Assembly (NCBI RefSeq): GCF_005924265.1
Contig: NZ_VCLB01000006.1
Coordinates: 331,253-395,252, forward strand
DNA: 64,000 bases
From: Martelella lutilitoris
Lineage (GTDB): Bacteria; Pseudomonadota; Alphaproteobacteria; Rhizobiales; Rhizobiaceae
Reading direction: 5' to 3'
Shown here in pieces: positions 1-9,246 of the stretch. The notes under the pieces were generated by a model. It had not been told where the DNA came from. It saw only the letters and a list, made by a program, of their open reading frames with translations, and did no database searches. The position numbers and the translations under genes were made by a program. The first letter of the stretch is position 1. The number at the start of each line of letters is the position of its first letter.

Positions 1-774
1 ACGATTGCCGGCGTCGGCAAGAAGGAAAAGGAAGAAGCCGTCCAGCGGGCGGCGCGCATCCTGCAGATGGAACATCTGCTTGACCGCCGCCCCTCGCAAC
101 TTTCCGGCGGCCAGCGGCAGCGCGTGGCGATCGGCCGGGCAATCGTGCGCAATCCAAGCGTTTTCCTGTTCGACGAGCCATTGTCGAACCTTGATGCCGC
201 GCTGCGCATGGACATGCGCATGGAGATCGGCAAGCTGCACAATCAGCTCGGCGCGACGATGATCTATGTGACCCATGACCAGGTCGAGGCGATGACGCTT
301 GCCGACCGGATCGTGGTCTTGAAGGATGGCGAGGTGCAACAGGTCGGCAGCCCGATGGAGCTCTACCACGAGCCCGCCAACCTTTTCGTTGCCGGCTTCA
401 TCGGCTCGCCCTCGATGAACTTCATGGATGTCGACATTATCGAGAAGGAGGGTGACGCCATCACCGTGCAATCGGAAGCCCTCGACCCGGTCACGATTCC
501 AGTAACCAGGTTCGATTTTTCGGAGACGTCAAAGGCCCGGCTGGGGCTCAGGCCGCAATATCTCGATGTGGTCGAGGACGGCACGGCGGGCGGGCTGCAC
601 GGAACGGTGTCGCTCGTCGAGCGGCTCGGCACGGAAACCGTCATCAATGTCGAGCTTTCGCGCGGCGGCCGCATCGTCGCGGCGCTTTCCGAAGACCGCC
701 CGCTTGAAACCGGGAGCGAGATCACCCTCGTCTTCGAGCCCGCCAGGGCACATCTTTTCCCGTTGGAAGAGTAA
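1..774 (+). CDS. Sugar ABC transporter ATP-binding protein (5' end outside window)
   Basis: This is the C-terminal part of a MalK/UgpC-type ATPase that powers sugar or polyol import by a CUT1 ABC transporter at the inner membrane. The frame is open from base 1, so the Walker A part lies upstream of the window. The signature [14 protein letters not shown], Walker [13 protein letters not shown], the switch histidine in [16 protein letters not shown] and a TOBE-type C-terminal domain (roughly the last 100 residues) are all visible. It converges on the TRAP operon to its right. Its substrate cannot be told, because the permease genes are outside the window. Confidence 0.93.
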   Translation, partial: TIAGVGKKEKEEAVQRAARILQMEHLLDRRPSQLSGGQRQRVAIGRAIVRNPSVFLFDEPLSNLDAALRMDMRMEIGKLHNQLGATMIYVTHDQVEAMTLADRIVVLKDGEVQQVGSPMELYHEPANLFVAGFIGSPSMNFMDVDIIEKEGDAITVQSEALDPVTIPVTRFDFSETSKARLGLRPQYLDVVEDGTAGGLHGTVSLVERLGTETVINVELSRGGRIVAALSEDRPLETGSEITLVFEPARAHLFPLEE

Positions 775-775
775 A

Positions 776-799
776 CGCCCCGACCGGCGAGCCGGGGCG
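776..799. terminator. Hairpin between convergent genes
   Basis: A perfect 7-bp inverted repeat (CGCCCCG at 776-782, CGGGGCG at 793-799) sits directly after the ABC ATPase stop and before the dctP stop on the other strand. There is no long T run, so it is only a probable shared terminator. Confidence 0.5.
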
Positions 800-816
800 C
801 AATTGACGGGCGCGGG

Positions 817-1881
817 TCAGTTGGCGATTTCCACCGCGCGCTGCTCGTTGACCGTGGCTTCCGCCTCTTCCACGGCGGCCGTGAAGCGTGCGAAGATGTC
901 CTCGCCGCCGGGAACGGAAGACTTGAACCACTCGAAGACCGGCTCGACAGCGGCCTTGAACTCGGCCTTTTCAGCCTCGCTCGGCACGTAAATCTCGCCG
1001 CCCGCCTTAAGGAACCCTTCATAAGCGGCGATTTCCTTGCGCTTCGGGCTGGCGAAGGTTGCCTGCTGCAACGCGTAGAAGGCATCGGCGACAATCGCCT
1101 TCTGCTCCTCCGAAAGGCTCTGGAACCGCTCGTTTGACATCCACCAGAAGGCGGCCATGTAGGAATGGCGGTCGAGCGTGATGAATTTCAACCCCGCATC
1201 GGTGAACTTCATGTTCATGATGTCAGTAATGCCGTTGGCCGTGCCCTGCACCACGCCGGTCTGCAGCGAGGTGAAGAGTTCCGGCCAGGCAATCGGCGTC
1301 GGCGAGGCGCCGAGCGCGCGCACCAGTTCCTGCGGCAGTTCCGCCGGCACGGTGCGCAGCTTCATGCCCTTCATGTCGGCCGGCGTCTTGATCGTGTGTT
1401 CGGTATTGGCGAAGTTGCGCCAGCCGCCCGTATTGCCGATCGTCATCAGGCGGATCGTTTCGCCGCTGTCGGCAAGCGCAAGATCGCGCAGCTCCGTGGT
1501 GAAGGGACCCGAGAGCACTTCCTCCGCCACGCGGTCGTCATTCATCAGATAGGGCAGATCGAGGATCTGCAGATAGGGAAACAGACCCGCAGCCCCGCCG
1601 GAGGTGGACATGTAAACGTCGATCGTGCCGTCGGCGATGCCCTGCAGGCATTCCTCACCGGTTGCGCAGATCTGCGTGCCCATGAAAATCTCGACAGCGA
1701 TCGCGCCATTGGAGGCGTTTTCGATATAGTTTTTGAAGACGACGAGACCGTCATAATCCTCGTCATTCTCGTTGGAATTGGCCGTGGCGCGCAGCGTGAT
1801 GTCGGCAGCCGCCGCAACCTGCCCCGCCGAGATGGCAAGCGCACCGGCGACGAGCGCCGTCTTGATCATGTCCTTGAGCAT
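817..1881 (-). CDS. dctP: TRAP transporter solute-binding protein, DctP family
   Basis: Periplasmic binding protein of a tripartite ATP-independent (TRAP) transporter, delivering a small acid or similar solute to the DctQM permease. It is 354 residues with an N-terminal signal peptide (hydrophobic AGALAISAG, Ala-rich cleavage region) and the DctP fold, including the stretch AGMKLRTVP-like (MKGMKLRTVPAELPQELV) and the GVVQGTANGI segment. The start at 1881 is preferred over 1914 because a GGGAGGA ribosome site precedes it at good distance. It is the third gene of a dctQ-dctM-dctP operon, 35 bp after dctM. The substrate is unknown. Confidence 0.92.
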   Translation of the reverse strand: MLKDMIKTALVAGALAISAGQVAAAADITLRATANSNENDEDYDGLVVFKNYIENASNGAIAVEIFMGTQICATGEECLQGIADGTIDVYMSTSGGAAGLFPYLQILDLPYLMNDDRVAEEVLSGPFTTELRDLALADSGETIRLMTIGNTGGWRNFANTEHTIKTPADMKGMKLRTVPAELPQELVRALGASPTPIAWPELFTSLQTGVVQGTANGITDIMNMKFTDAGLKFITLDRHSYMAAFWWMSNERFQSLSEEQKAIVADAFYALQQATFASPKRKEIAAYEGFLKAGGEIYVPSEAEKAEFKAAVEPVFEWFKSSVPGGEDIFARFTAAVEEAEATVNEQRAVEIAN

Positions 1882-1916
1882 GTCAGTCCTCCCTGTGTTT
1901 TGCTTATATTGCATGT

Positions 1917-3209
1917 TTACTCCAGAAACCCGAACAGCCGCGGCAAGGTCAGGCTGATCGCGGGAATATAGGTGATCAGAAAGATGATCGCCGCCTCGAC
2001 AGCGAGGAACGGCAGCACGGCGCGCGCCACGGTCTCAACGCTCAGCCTTGACACGGAGGAGGTGACGAACAGAACCAGCCCCATGGGCGGCGTCAAGAGG
2101 CCCACCGTCAGGTTGACCGCCATGATGATGGCGAAATGAACCGGATCAACGCCCATGTTCAGGAAGACCGGCCCGAGGATCGGCCCCAGAATGATGATCG
2201 CCGGTCCGGCATCGAGAAACATGCCGACGACAAAGAGCAGGATGTTGATCAGGAACAGCAGGATCAGCGGGTTTTCCGTGAGCCCCAGCAAGACCGAGGC
2301 GAGAAGCTCCGGCGTATGCGACAGCGAGGCCACTGTCTTGAAGGCCATGGCGGCGCCCACCAGCAGCAGCACGACCGAAGAGGTCAGCCCCGACCGCATC
2401 AATATGCCCGGCACATCGCGCACGTGAAGCGAGCGCAGCACGAAGAAGCCGATGAAGAAGGCATAGGCCACCGCGATCGCCGAGGCTTCCGTCGGCGTGA
2501 ACACGCCGCCCAGAATGCCGCCCATGATGATGATCGGCGTCAGGAGCGGCCAGAAGGCCTTCAGGCTGGCATTGCCGCGCGTTTTCCAGTCGGCTTTTTC
2601 CGTCGCGGCCGGAAGCCCCTCGCGGTCGGCCATCAGTCGCACCAGCACCATCAGCGATACGCCGATCAGAATACCCGGAACAATGCCCGCCAGAAACAGC
2701 GCGGCAACGCTTTCGCCCATTACATAGGCATAGATGATCATGATGCCCGAAGGCGGAATGATCGGCCCGATGATCGAAGAGGCGGCCGTGACGGCAGCGG
2801 CGAATTTTCGGGAATAGCCCTGTTTCTCCATCGCCGGGATCATCATCGCGCCGAGCGCGGAGACGTCGGCGACCGCAGAACCAGAGAGGCCTGCAAACAG
2901 CATGGAGGAGAGGATGTTCACATGGGCGAGGCCGGCGCGAAAATGGCCGATCACGGCCTGGGAGAACTCCACAAGCCGCTCGGTGATGCCGGCCCGGTTC
3001 ATCAATTCGCCCGCCAGCATGAAGAACGGCACCGCCATCAGCGGAAAGGAATCCATGCCATTATAGACATTGCGATAGAGCAGCACGATGTCGCGCTCCT
3101 GGCCATTGAACCAGAGCAGCAAGGCAGGCGCCGCAATGAGGGCAAACAGCACCGGCAGGCCGCAAAACAGGAACACCAGAAAGAGCGGCAGAAACAGGCT
3201 CAGCATCAC
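1917..3209 (-). CDS. dctM: TRAP transporter large permease, DctM family
   Basis: Large membrane subunit of the TRAP transporter, 430 residues and about 12 hydrophobic segments, expected to use the Na+/H+ gradient to move the solute. Family features include GELMNRAGITERLVEFS, GLSGSAVADVSALGAMMIP and SIIGPIIPPSGIMI near the first third, and MAVNLTVGLLTPPMGLVLF near the end. The start overlaps the dctQ stop by 4 bp (ATGA), which implies translational coupling. It acts with the adjacent dctQ and dctP products in the inner membrane. Confidence 0.95.
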   Translation of the reverse strand: MMLSLFLPLFLVFLFCGLPVLFALIAAPALLLWFNGQERDIVLLYRNVYNGMDSFPLMAVPFFMLAGELMNRAGITERLVEFSQAVIGHFRAGLAHVNILSSMLFAGLSGSAVADVSALGAMMIPAMEKQGYSRKFAAAVTAASSIIGPIIPPSGIMIIYAYVMGESVAALFLAGIVPGILIGVSLMVLVRLMADREGLPAATEKADWKTRGNASLKAFWPLLTPIIIMGGILGGVFTPTEASAIAVAYAFFIGFFVLRSLHVRDVPGILMRSGLTSSVVLLLVGAAMAFKTVASLSHTPELLASVLLGLTENPLILLFLINILLFVVGMFLDAGPAIIILGPILGPVFLNMGVDPVHFAIIMAVNLTVGLLTPPMGLVLFVTSSVSRLSVETVARAVLPFLAVEAAIIFLITYIPAISLTLPRLFGFLE

Positions 3210-3796
3210 TCCGCCTCCAGCACGACGCCGCCTTCAAGCGGTTTCAGCCTGTCGCCCGCGCCGAAGAGTTCGGCCAGAAGCCGCAACATCAGCTCGATGT
3301 TGATGAAGAACATCATGGTGACGCCGGTTGCAAGCGACGCCATCATCCAGGCGCGCGGCACCTTCATCCATGTGGAGAAGTCGAGTGCCGTCGGCAGCAT
3401 CAGCGACGGCATGGTAAAGCGTCCGCCAATCCCCGTCACCTCGTTCCAGCCGATATCGACCCCCCACCACAGGACGACGGCCGAGACAAGAAGAAGGACC
3501 AGGTTCAGGATCACCGCCGGCCTTTCCGGCAGAAAGCGCTTGACCGTGTCGATGCTGATGAAGCCGCCATGACGAAAGGCGGTCGGCGCCATGAGGCTCA
3601 CCATCCACAGCATCAGGAAACGGGCGAGTTCCTCCGTCCAGGCGAGCGCGTCGTTGAGCACATAGCGGAAGAAGACCTGCACCAGGATCACCACGACCAT
3701 CAGCCCCATAAGGAAGGCGCCCGTCCAGCGGCCGAGCGCAAGCACAGGGCGGTTGACCCGCGAAAAGACTGAAGCTGCGGCCAGCAGTAGAAACAT
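3206..3796 (-). CDS. dctQ: TRAP transporter small permease, DctQ family
   Basis: Small membrane subunit of the TRAP transporter, 196 residues with four predicted hydrophobic helices. The central motif VFFRYVLNDALAWTEELARFLMLWM is the usual DctQ signature region. It is the first gene of the operon, so the promoter should lie in the 400-bp gap to its right. DctQ couples to DctM and is needed for stability and function of the complex. Confidence 0.9.
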   Translation of the reverse strand: MFLLLAAASVFSRVNRPVLALGRWTGAFLMGLMVVVILVQVFFRYVLNDALAWTEELARFLMLWMVSLMAPTAFRHGGFISIDTVKRFLPERPAVILNLVLLLVSAVVLWWGVDIGWNEVTGIGGRFTMPSLMLPTALDFSTWMKVPRAWMMASLATGVTMMFFINIELMLRLLAELFGAGDRLKPLEGGVVLEAE

Positions 3797-4199
3797 CCGT
3801 TCACCCGTCTTGCGTCTTCCGGACCATGCTTATCGGCCGAAAGGCGTATAAAACGCTCAGCCGGTGCAGAAGCCCAGGCGCCCTGTCTAGCCCAGCAGGC
3901 GCGCCTCCGCACGGTTTTTTCTGAAGAAATCAACGATTGCGGCCATCTGCCGCCAACACGAGAAACGGCCGCAGGCGCGAATCTCCGCAGCACGGCGGCC
4001 CGGTCACGCCTGTTTTACCAGGAATGGTGCTGGACGGGGCCGCTCCGGCGCATATACTTGATCGATAAACAGAACCGCTGCGCATTGCGGAACGAGGGGA
4101 TCGCGGCCTTTCGCCCGGAAACGGTTCAATAACAACGAAGCCCGGCGTGCGCTCTTTTTGAGGACGTGCGGGCGTCCCGTATTTGGAGAGGCCAACCCG
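3797..4199. other. Divergent intergenic region, no gene seen
   Basis: About 400 bp separates the TRAP operon (leftward) from the GAF-EAL gene (rightward). Promoters for both must lie here, but I cannot identify convincing -35/-10 pairs, operators or a coding frame with family features. Confidence 0.5.
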
Positions 4200-5438
4200 A
4201 TGAGCCGCCTGCCCCTCAAACTCGAGATCGACGGCCCGCCAGCCAACGGGGATACGCTCGATCTCATTCTCGAGACCGTGCGCACCCATTTCGAAATGCA
4301 GGTGGCCTATGTGTCGGAAATCGTGGACGGCAATTCGATATTCCGTGCCGTCAGCGCCCCGGGTTTCGAGGCGCTTGCCTTCCCCGGCGCGGTTCTCAGC
4401 CTGCAGGAAGTCTATTGCCAGCACATTCTCGATGGCCGGTTACCGAACGTTATGGCCGATACAGCGGACCATCCGCTGGCCGTCTCGATGCCGATCACCA
4501 CAAACATTCCGATCGGCAGCCATCTGAGCGTTCCCGTCTACCGCGATGACGGATCGGTCTTCGGCATGTTCTGCTGTCTGCGTTCGACCCCGCACCCGAC
4601 GCTCGGCGAGCGCGACCTGAAGATCATGGAAACCTTCGCCAACCTCGCCAGCAGGCAGATCAATACTGGCCTGCGCCGGCGCAGCGAAGCCGCCGCCGCC
4701 GAAAGCCGCATCGACAGCGCGCTCAAGGGGGATGCCCTGCGCATCGTGTTCCAGCCGATCGTCTCGCTCGAGACCGGCGCACCGATCAAGTTCGAGGCGC
4801 TGTCGCGCTTTGCCGGAGAGCCCTACCGCCCGCCGAACCTCTGGTATGAGGAGGCAAGCGCGATCGGGCGGCAGGTTGATCTGGAATCGCTTTCGATCAC
4901 CAGGGCGCTCGCGCTGTTCACGGAACTTCCACCCGACGTGACGATCGGCGTCAACGCCTCGCCGGAGACCATCGCCACCGGCGTGCTTGCCGATATCATC
5001 CGCACCGTCGACCCGCGCCGCGTGGTGGTGGAGGTGACGGAACATGACGTCGTCGAAGATCACGACCGGCTGGGCTTCGAACTGGACCGGCTGAGATCGC
5101 TCGGCGTCAGGACGGCGGTCGACGATGTCGGCGCCGGCTTTTCCGGCCTCGTGGCGCTCTTGCGGATGAAGCCCGATATCCTGAAGCTCGACATCGAACT
5201 GATCCGCGATATCGACGCCAATCCGGCCAAGCAGGCGCTTGTCGCCGGCATGGTCCATTTCGCCGAGCAGACCGGCGCGACCACGATCGCGGAAGGCGTC
5301 GAAACGGAAGCCGAGCACGCCACCCTGCGCCGCCTCAGGGTGCAACACGGCCAAGGCTATCTCTTCGCCAAGCCGATGGACGTCGAAGACGTCAGTGCCT
5401 GGCTCGCGGCATGGCGCGGACAGGCCCGGCGAGGCTGA
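4200..5438 (+). CDS. GAF-EAL domain cyclic-di-GMP phosphodiesterase
   Basis: Likely hydrolyses the second messenger c-di-GMP to pGpG in the cytoplasm. It is 412 residues: a GAF sensory domain at about 15-150 and an EAL domain at about 170-405. The catalytic motif set looks intact: FEALSRF, a metal-binding Asn in GVNASPE, EVTEHD, DDVGAGFSGL, LKLDIELI, AEGVET and GQGYLFAKPM. There is no GGDEF domain and no membrane segment, so activity is probably set by a ligand of the GAF domain. A GGAGAG ribosome site precedes the ATG at 4200; an earlier in-frame ATG at 4158 lacks one. Confidence 0.92.
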   Translation: MSRLPLKLEIDGPPANGDTLDLILETVRTHFEMQVAYVSEIVDGNSIFRAVSAPGFEALAFPGAVLSLQEVYCQHILDGRLPNVMADTADHPLAVSMPITTNIPIGSHLSVPVYRDDGSVFGMFCCLRSTPHPTLGERDLKIMETFANLASRQINTGLRRRSEAAAAESRIDSALKGDALRIVFQPIVSLETGAPIKFEALSRFAGEPYRPPNLWYEEASAIGRQVDLESLSITRALALFTELPPDVTIGVNASPETIATGVLADIIRTVDPRRVVVEVTEHDVVEDHDRLGFELDRLRSLGVRTAVDDVGAGFSGLVALLRMKPDILKLDIELIRDIDANPAKQALVAGMVHFAEQTGATTIAEGVETEAEHATLRRLRVQHGQGYLFAKPMDVEDVSAWLAAWRGQARRG

Positions 5439-5485
5439 GCAGCGACGTAAAAGGCGGAAAATTCACGGGAAATGAAAAAGTGAAT

Positions 5486-5572
5486 TGGTGCCCAGAAGAG
5501 GACTCGAACCTCCACACCCTTGCGAGTACCAGCACCTGAAGCTGGCGCGTCTACCAATTCCGCCATCTGGGC
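5486..5572 (-). tRNA. tRNA-Leu(CAG)
   Basis: A complete tRNA on the minus strand with 7-bp acceptor stem (GCCCAGA with TCTGGGC), a long variable arm as expected for leucine, anticodon loop TTCAGGT giving anticodon CAG, a T arm with GGTTCGAGTCC, and an encoded CCA end (5488-5486). It sits between the EAL gene and the SelW-like gene. Confidence 0.96.
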
Positions 5573-5672
5573 AACGACCGCTCGTTTAAGAGACCCGGCG
5601 GGTTTCGTCAACGGGTATTTGACGTTTTGACGACAAAAAATTCGACCGCCCCGCCTGCCGGGCGCGCAGGCC

Positions 5673-5975
5673 TCAGTCTCCGGCCCTCTGCGCGTCCGTG
5701 CGGTCGGCATGGCCAAGATCGCGTTCGGGGTCGACGATATCGCGGACCAGTTGCTTCAATTCCTTCGGACCGGGAAAGCCGCCGTCGCGCTTGCGCTCCC
5801 AGACGAGCGCGTCGTCAACCCGAATTTCGAATATACCGCCGGTTCCGGGCTTCAGCGTCACGGCGCCGAGTTCGAGCGAAAAGGTCGAGAGCAGCTCCTG
5901 CGCCATCCAGGCCGAGCGCATCAGCCAGTTGCACATGCTGCAATATTCTATGGTCACCACCGGTTTTTCGCTCAT
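5673..5975 (-). CDS. SelT/SelW/SelH family thioredoxin-like protein
   Basis: A 100-residue protein of the Rdx/SelW family, a small thioredoxin-like fold. The N-terminal CxxC redox motif is visible in IEYCSMCNWLMRS, with Cys where eukaryotic relatives often carry selenocysteine. The family sequence continues with the GAVTLKPGTGGIFEIRVDD segment. The start at 5975 has a GAGAGGA ribosome site; longer in-frame extensions upstream look unlike the family. The physiological role of bacterial members is not well established. Confidence 0.88.
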   Translation of the reverse strand: MSEKPVVTIEYCSMCNWLMRSAWMAQELLSTFSLELGAVTLKPGTGGIFEIRVDDALVWERKRDGGFPGPKELKQLVRDIVDPERDLGHADRTDAQRAGD

Positions 5976-6115
5976 CGGCGTTCCTCTCTTCCGCAATATC
6001 GCTTCCGCGTTGCATAGGCGCATGACCGAACGCAAGGCAAGAGCGGCATGCGGCAATTATTCTGGCAGCGATGGTTCCGTGATAATCTGGGCGAAAGGGA
6101 AGGGGGGAGCCTGTC

Positions 6116-6616
6116 ATGACGGAAGAGGTCTTTGAGGGCGGTTGTTTCTGCGGCGCGGTGCGCTTTGCCATGCGCGGACGGCCGATTTTCATCCACGCCT
6201 GCCATTGCAGGGACTGCCAGCGGCAATCGGGCGGTCCCTTCGTCATCAACGGGTTGACCGAGGCGGACCGGATCAGGCTGACAAAGGGCGAGCCCGCACG
6301 CCGGACGCAGCCGACCGATAGCGGTTATCCGCATGACGTCTATTTCTGCGCGGACTGCGGCTCGGCCTTGTGGAGCGATTACGGCAGGCGCGGCTGGATG
6401 CTGTTCGTGCGCATCGCCACGCTCGATGCGCCGGAAAGCTTCGTGCCCGATGTTCATATCTACACGGTTTCGAAACTGCCCTGGCTGCCGCTGCCGGACG
6501 GCGCGCCGACATTCGAACGTTATTACGACCTGAAGAGCGTATGGCCGGCCGCAAGCATTGCGCGGCGTGAAAAAGCACGGGCGCTTGCCGAGAGAAAGCG
6601 AGACAATCCGGTCTGA
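6116..6616 (+). CDS. GFA family (CENP-V/GFA domain) zinc protein
   Basis: A 166-residue protein of the GFA family, which includes glutathione-dependent formaldehyde-activating enzymes. The zinc-binding Cys pattern is clear: GGCFCGAVRF at about 8-17, CHCRDCQRQSGGPF at about 30-43, and FCADCGSALW at about 76-85. A purine-rich AAGGGGGGAG precedes the ATG. The family is broad and most members have no proven glutathione activity, so only the fold is assigned. Confidence 0.9.
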   Translation: MTEEVFEGGCFCGAVRFAMRGRPIFIHACHCRDCQRQSGGPFVINGLTEADRIRLTKGEPARRTQPTDSGYPHDVYFCADCGSALWSDYGRRGWMLFVRIATLDAPESFVPDVHIYTVSKLPWLPLPDGAPTFERYYDLKSVWPAASIARREKARALAERKRDNPV

Positions 6617-6703
6617 TTTGCGCGGCAGCGGGAACCAAAAGCCTGCTCGAAGGTTGCTTTTTCAGGCAAAATAGGCCTTTCTAGCGCAAAGACAGGACCG
6701 CAG

Positions 6704-7297
6704 ATGAGTATCAATGTGAAACCGTTCCTCGCCACGACCTTTACCGCCTGCGCCCTGCTTCTGGCGGGCTGCACCACCTATGAACAGCCGCGCAGCCTGC
6801 CCGCGCCCTCCCAGCCGCAGGCCCCGCGCACGGCCGTCGACGGCCAGTGGCTGGACAAGGACGGGATTATCTCCAGCTTCTCCGCCGGCCGGTTCGAGAC
6901 GCGCACGACGGATTCCAACCAGGTGCTTGCCGTCGGCAGCTATATCGTCAACGGCAATGTGGTCGAGATCGACGTGACTTCGGTGCTGCGCCAGACCCGT
7001 TCGCGCGTCAACTGCGCCATCGCTGCGCCCTATCTGTTGAACTGCACGCCGAGCCAGGGCGCTCGTTTCTCGCTCTACAAGCCGGCGGCCGCGCCGGTCG
7101 GGTTCACGCTCGATGATGCCGCCGCCATGACGGCGAATGCGAGCGGACAGCCCATTTCGCCCGGGTCAACCATGCCGTCCCAGCAGATGGGCGCCACCCA
7201 GCCGCAGATGCGCAGCCAGACCTATTCCCCGGCCTATCCCGCGGCGACGAGCCCCGGCGTCAATTTCTCGGGCCTACAGAGCAGTTCCGACTACTGA
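6704..7297 (+). CDS. omp10: Omp10-like outer membrane lipoprotein
   Basis: A 197-residue lipoprotein with signal peptide and lipobox LLAGC (Cys at about residue 23). The core DGQWLDKDGIISSFSAGRF, FETRTTDSNQVLA and VNCAIAAPYLLNCTPS closely resembles remembered Brucella Omp10 sequence, including the two Cys flanking the last segment. Unlike Omp10 it has an additional Gln/Pro/Ser-rich tail of about 60 residues (PSQQMGATQPQ). The role is structural or envelope-associated; no enzymatic motif is seen. Confidence 0.82.
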   Translation: MSINVKPFLATTFTACALLLAGCTTYEQPRSLPAPSQPQAPRTAVDGQWLDKDGIISSFSAGRFETRTTDSNQVLAVGSYIVNGNVVEIDVTSVLRQTRSRVNCAIAAPYLLNCTPSQGARFSLYKPAAAPVGFTLDDAAAMTANASGQPISPGSTMPSQQMGATQPQMRSQTYSPAYPAATSPGVNFSGLQSSSDY

Positions 7298-7306
7298 CGG
7301 AGAGAA

Positions 7307-7332
7307 CGGCGCCTTCAACCCATAAGGCGCCG
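7307..7332 (+). terminator. Stem-loop after omp10
   Basis: Perfect 9-bp inverted repeat CGGCGCCTT / AAGGCGCCG with an 8-base loop just after the omp10 stop. No T run follows, so termination is only probable. Confidence 0.45.
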
Positions 7333-7456
7333 CCAAAACCCTCGCATCCGTCAAATCCGGACTTGACGGCATGCCTAAAATCATCGTCACATTCCATGGC
7401 TATACTCGGCACCGGGGCCCAAGCGCCGCGCCCTTTCTTCGAACCAGGAGTCTGCC

Positions 7457-9070
7457 ATGCATTCCCTTTCCAAAGCCGCCCTGCTCGCGGCTTCCGTGCT
7501 GTCGCTTTCGGCCGGCAGCGCGTTTGCCGATTTTCAGTTGAACATCCTCCATATCAACGACCTGCATTCGCGCATCGAGGCGATCAACAAATATGATTCG
7601 ACTTGCTCGACCGAAGAAGCCGATGCTGGCGAATGCTTCGGCGGTATTGCGCGGGTCAAGGCAGCGATCGACGGAAAACGGGCAGAGCTCGAGGGCGAAA
7701 ACCTTCTGGTGCTTGATGCCGGCGACCAGTTCCAGGGCTCGCTGTTCTACACCGAATACAAGGGCGCCCCGATCGCCGAATTCATGAACGGCATCGGCTT
7801 TGATGCCATGGCCATCGGCAATCACGAATTCGATGACGGTCCGGAGGAACTGCTGAACTTCATCAACGCCATCGAGTTTCCGATTCTTTCGGGGAATACG
7901 ATCGCTGCGGACGACAGCATCGTCGCCGGCAAGTTCGATGACTATACGGTTTTTGATTTCAACGGCGAGAAAGTTGCGGTGGTCTCGGTTCTCGCCACGG
8001 ATACCGGCGAAACATCCTCGCCCGGCGCAAAGATCTCGTTCGAGGACGAAATCGAATATCTGAAGAAGGCCGTCCCGGAAATCGAGGCTGAGGGCGTCAA
8101 CAAGATCATCCTGCTCTCCCATGTCGGCTACAAGCGCGACCAGGAGATTGCAGCAGCGGTTGACGGCATTGACGTGATCGTCGGCGGCCACAGCCACACG
8201 CTCCTTTCCAGCACGGATGAAGATGCCGCAGGCCCCTACCCGACGATGGTCGCCAACCCGTCCGGCGAAGAGGTTCCGGTCGTCACCGCCTATGCCTATT
8301 CCAAATATCTCGGCGACCTCGCCGTCACCTTCGACGATGACGGCAAGGTAACGGATGTCTCCGGCGCCCCCATCCTGCTCGACGCATCGGTTACGCCCGA
8401 CGAGGCCTTTGCCGCGCGCGTTCAGGAACTCGATGCCCCGCTTGAGGAACTCAAGCAGCAGGAAGTCGGCGAATCGACAGCTGTCATCATCGGCGACCGC
8501 AACGTCTGCCGCGCCGAGGAATGCCCGATGGGCAATCTCGTCGCCGATGCCATGCTGGAGCGGGTTGCCGACCAGGGCATTACCATCGCCATCCAGAACG
8601 GCGGCGGCGTGCGCGCCTCGATCGATGAAGGCGTCGTCACCATGGGCGAAGTGCTGACCGTGCTTCCCTTCCAGAACACGATCGCCACCTTCCAGCTCAA
8701 GGGCTCCGACATTGTTGCCGCGCTGGAGAACGGCCTCTCCAAAATCGAGGAGGGCGCCGGGCGCTACCCGCAGGTCTCCGGGCTCAAATACACCTATGAC
8801 GCCAGCAAGGAGCCGGGGAGCCGCGTGGTATCCGTTGAGGTCGAAACCGGCGAGGATGAGTTCGCCCCCATCGATCCCGACACGGTCTACGGCGTCGTCA
8901 CCAACAACTATATGCGCGGCGGCGGCGACGGCTATGCGGTCTTCGCCGAAAAGGGCATGAACGCCTATGACTTCGGCCCGAACCTGGAAGAGGCCGTTGC
9001 CGAATATCTCGGCGAGAACAGCCCTTATACGCCCTATGTGGATGGCCGCATCACCAATGTCGCCAAATAA
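7457..9070 (+). CDS. Periplasmic 5'-nucleotidase / UDP-sugar hydrolase family protein
   Basis: A 537-residue secreted metallophosphoesterase that releases phosphate from nucleotides or related esters. It has a signal peptide (cleavage near GSAFA). The N-terminal catalytic domain carries the metal-binding set: ILHINDLHSR, LDAGDQFQGS, GNHEFDDG, LLSHVGYK and GGHSHT. The C-terminal 5'-nucleotidase domain follows from about residue 325 (NLVADAMLER, QNGGGVRASI, YMRGGGDGY). It looks monocistronic, with a terminator at 9095. Exact substrate (UshA-like or other) cannot be read from the sequence. Confidence 0.93.
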   Translation: MHSLSKAALLAASVLSLSAGSAFADFQLNILHINDLHSRIEAINKYDSTCSTEEADAGECFGGIARVKAAIDGKRAELEGENLLVLDAGDQFQGSLFYTEYKGAPIAEFMNGIGFDAMAIGNHEFDDGPEELLNFINAIEFPILSGNTIAADDSIVAGKFDDYTVFDFNGEKVAVVSVLATDTGETSSPGAKISFEDEIEYLKKAVPEIEAEGVNKIILLSHVGYKRDQEIAAAVDGIDVIVGGHSHTLLSSTDEDAAGPYPTMVANPSGEEVPVVTAYAYSKYLGDLAVTFDDDGKVTDVSGAPILLDASVTPDEAFAARVQELDAPLEELKQQEVGESTAVIIGDRNVCRAEECPMGNLVADAMLERVADQGITIAIQNGGGVRASIDEGVVTMGEVLTVLPFQNTIATFQLKGSDIVAALENGLSKIEEGAGRYPQVSGLKYTYDASKEPGSRVVSVEVETGEDEFAPIDPDTVYGVVTNNYMRGGGDGYAVFAEKGMNAYDFGPNLEEAVAEYLGENSPYTPYVDGRITNVAK

Positions 9071-9094
9071 GGCTTCAATCTGAAAGCGCCCAGG

Positions 9095-9125
9095 CGGCCC
9101 GGCATTGTCGGGCCGTTTGCTTTTT
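9095..9125 (+). terminator. Rho-independent terminator after 5'-nucleotidase
   Basis: CGGCCCG (9095-9101) pairs with CGGGCCG (9109-9115) across a 7-base loop, followed by TTTGCTTTTT. Confidence 0.8.
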
Positions 9126-9246
9126 CGCGAAGCGATGCAGCAATCTCGTGGTCTGGCGGGGCATGGGCTTCGTATCTATATAGGGCGAAAGGTCCGGCGC
9201 CATCTCGAAGAAATCGGACCCCATGAAACGGAACCGGGAAAGATCA

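Noticed and set aside
2136..3572. A 478-codon plus-strand frame opposite dctM and dctQ
   Set aside because: Its composition is extreme (His, Arg, Gln, Asp) and it covers two well-supported membrane-protein genes on the other strand.
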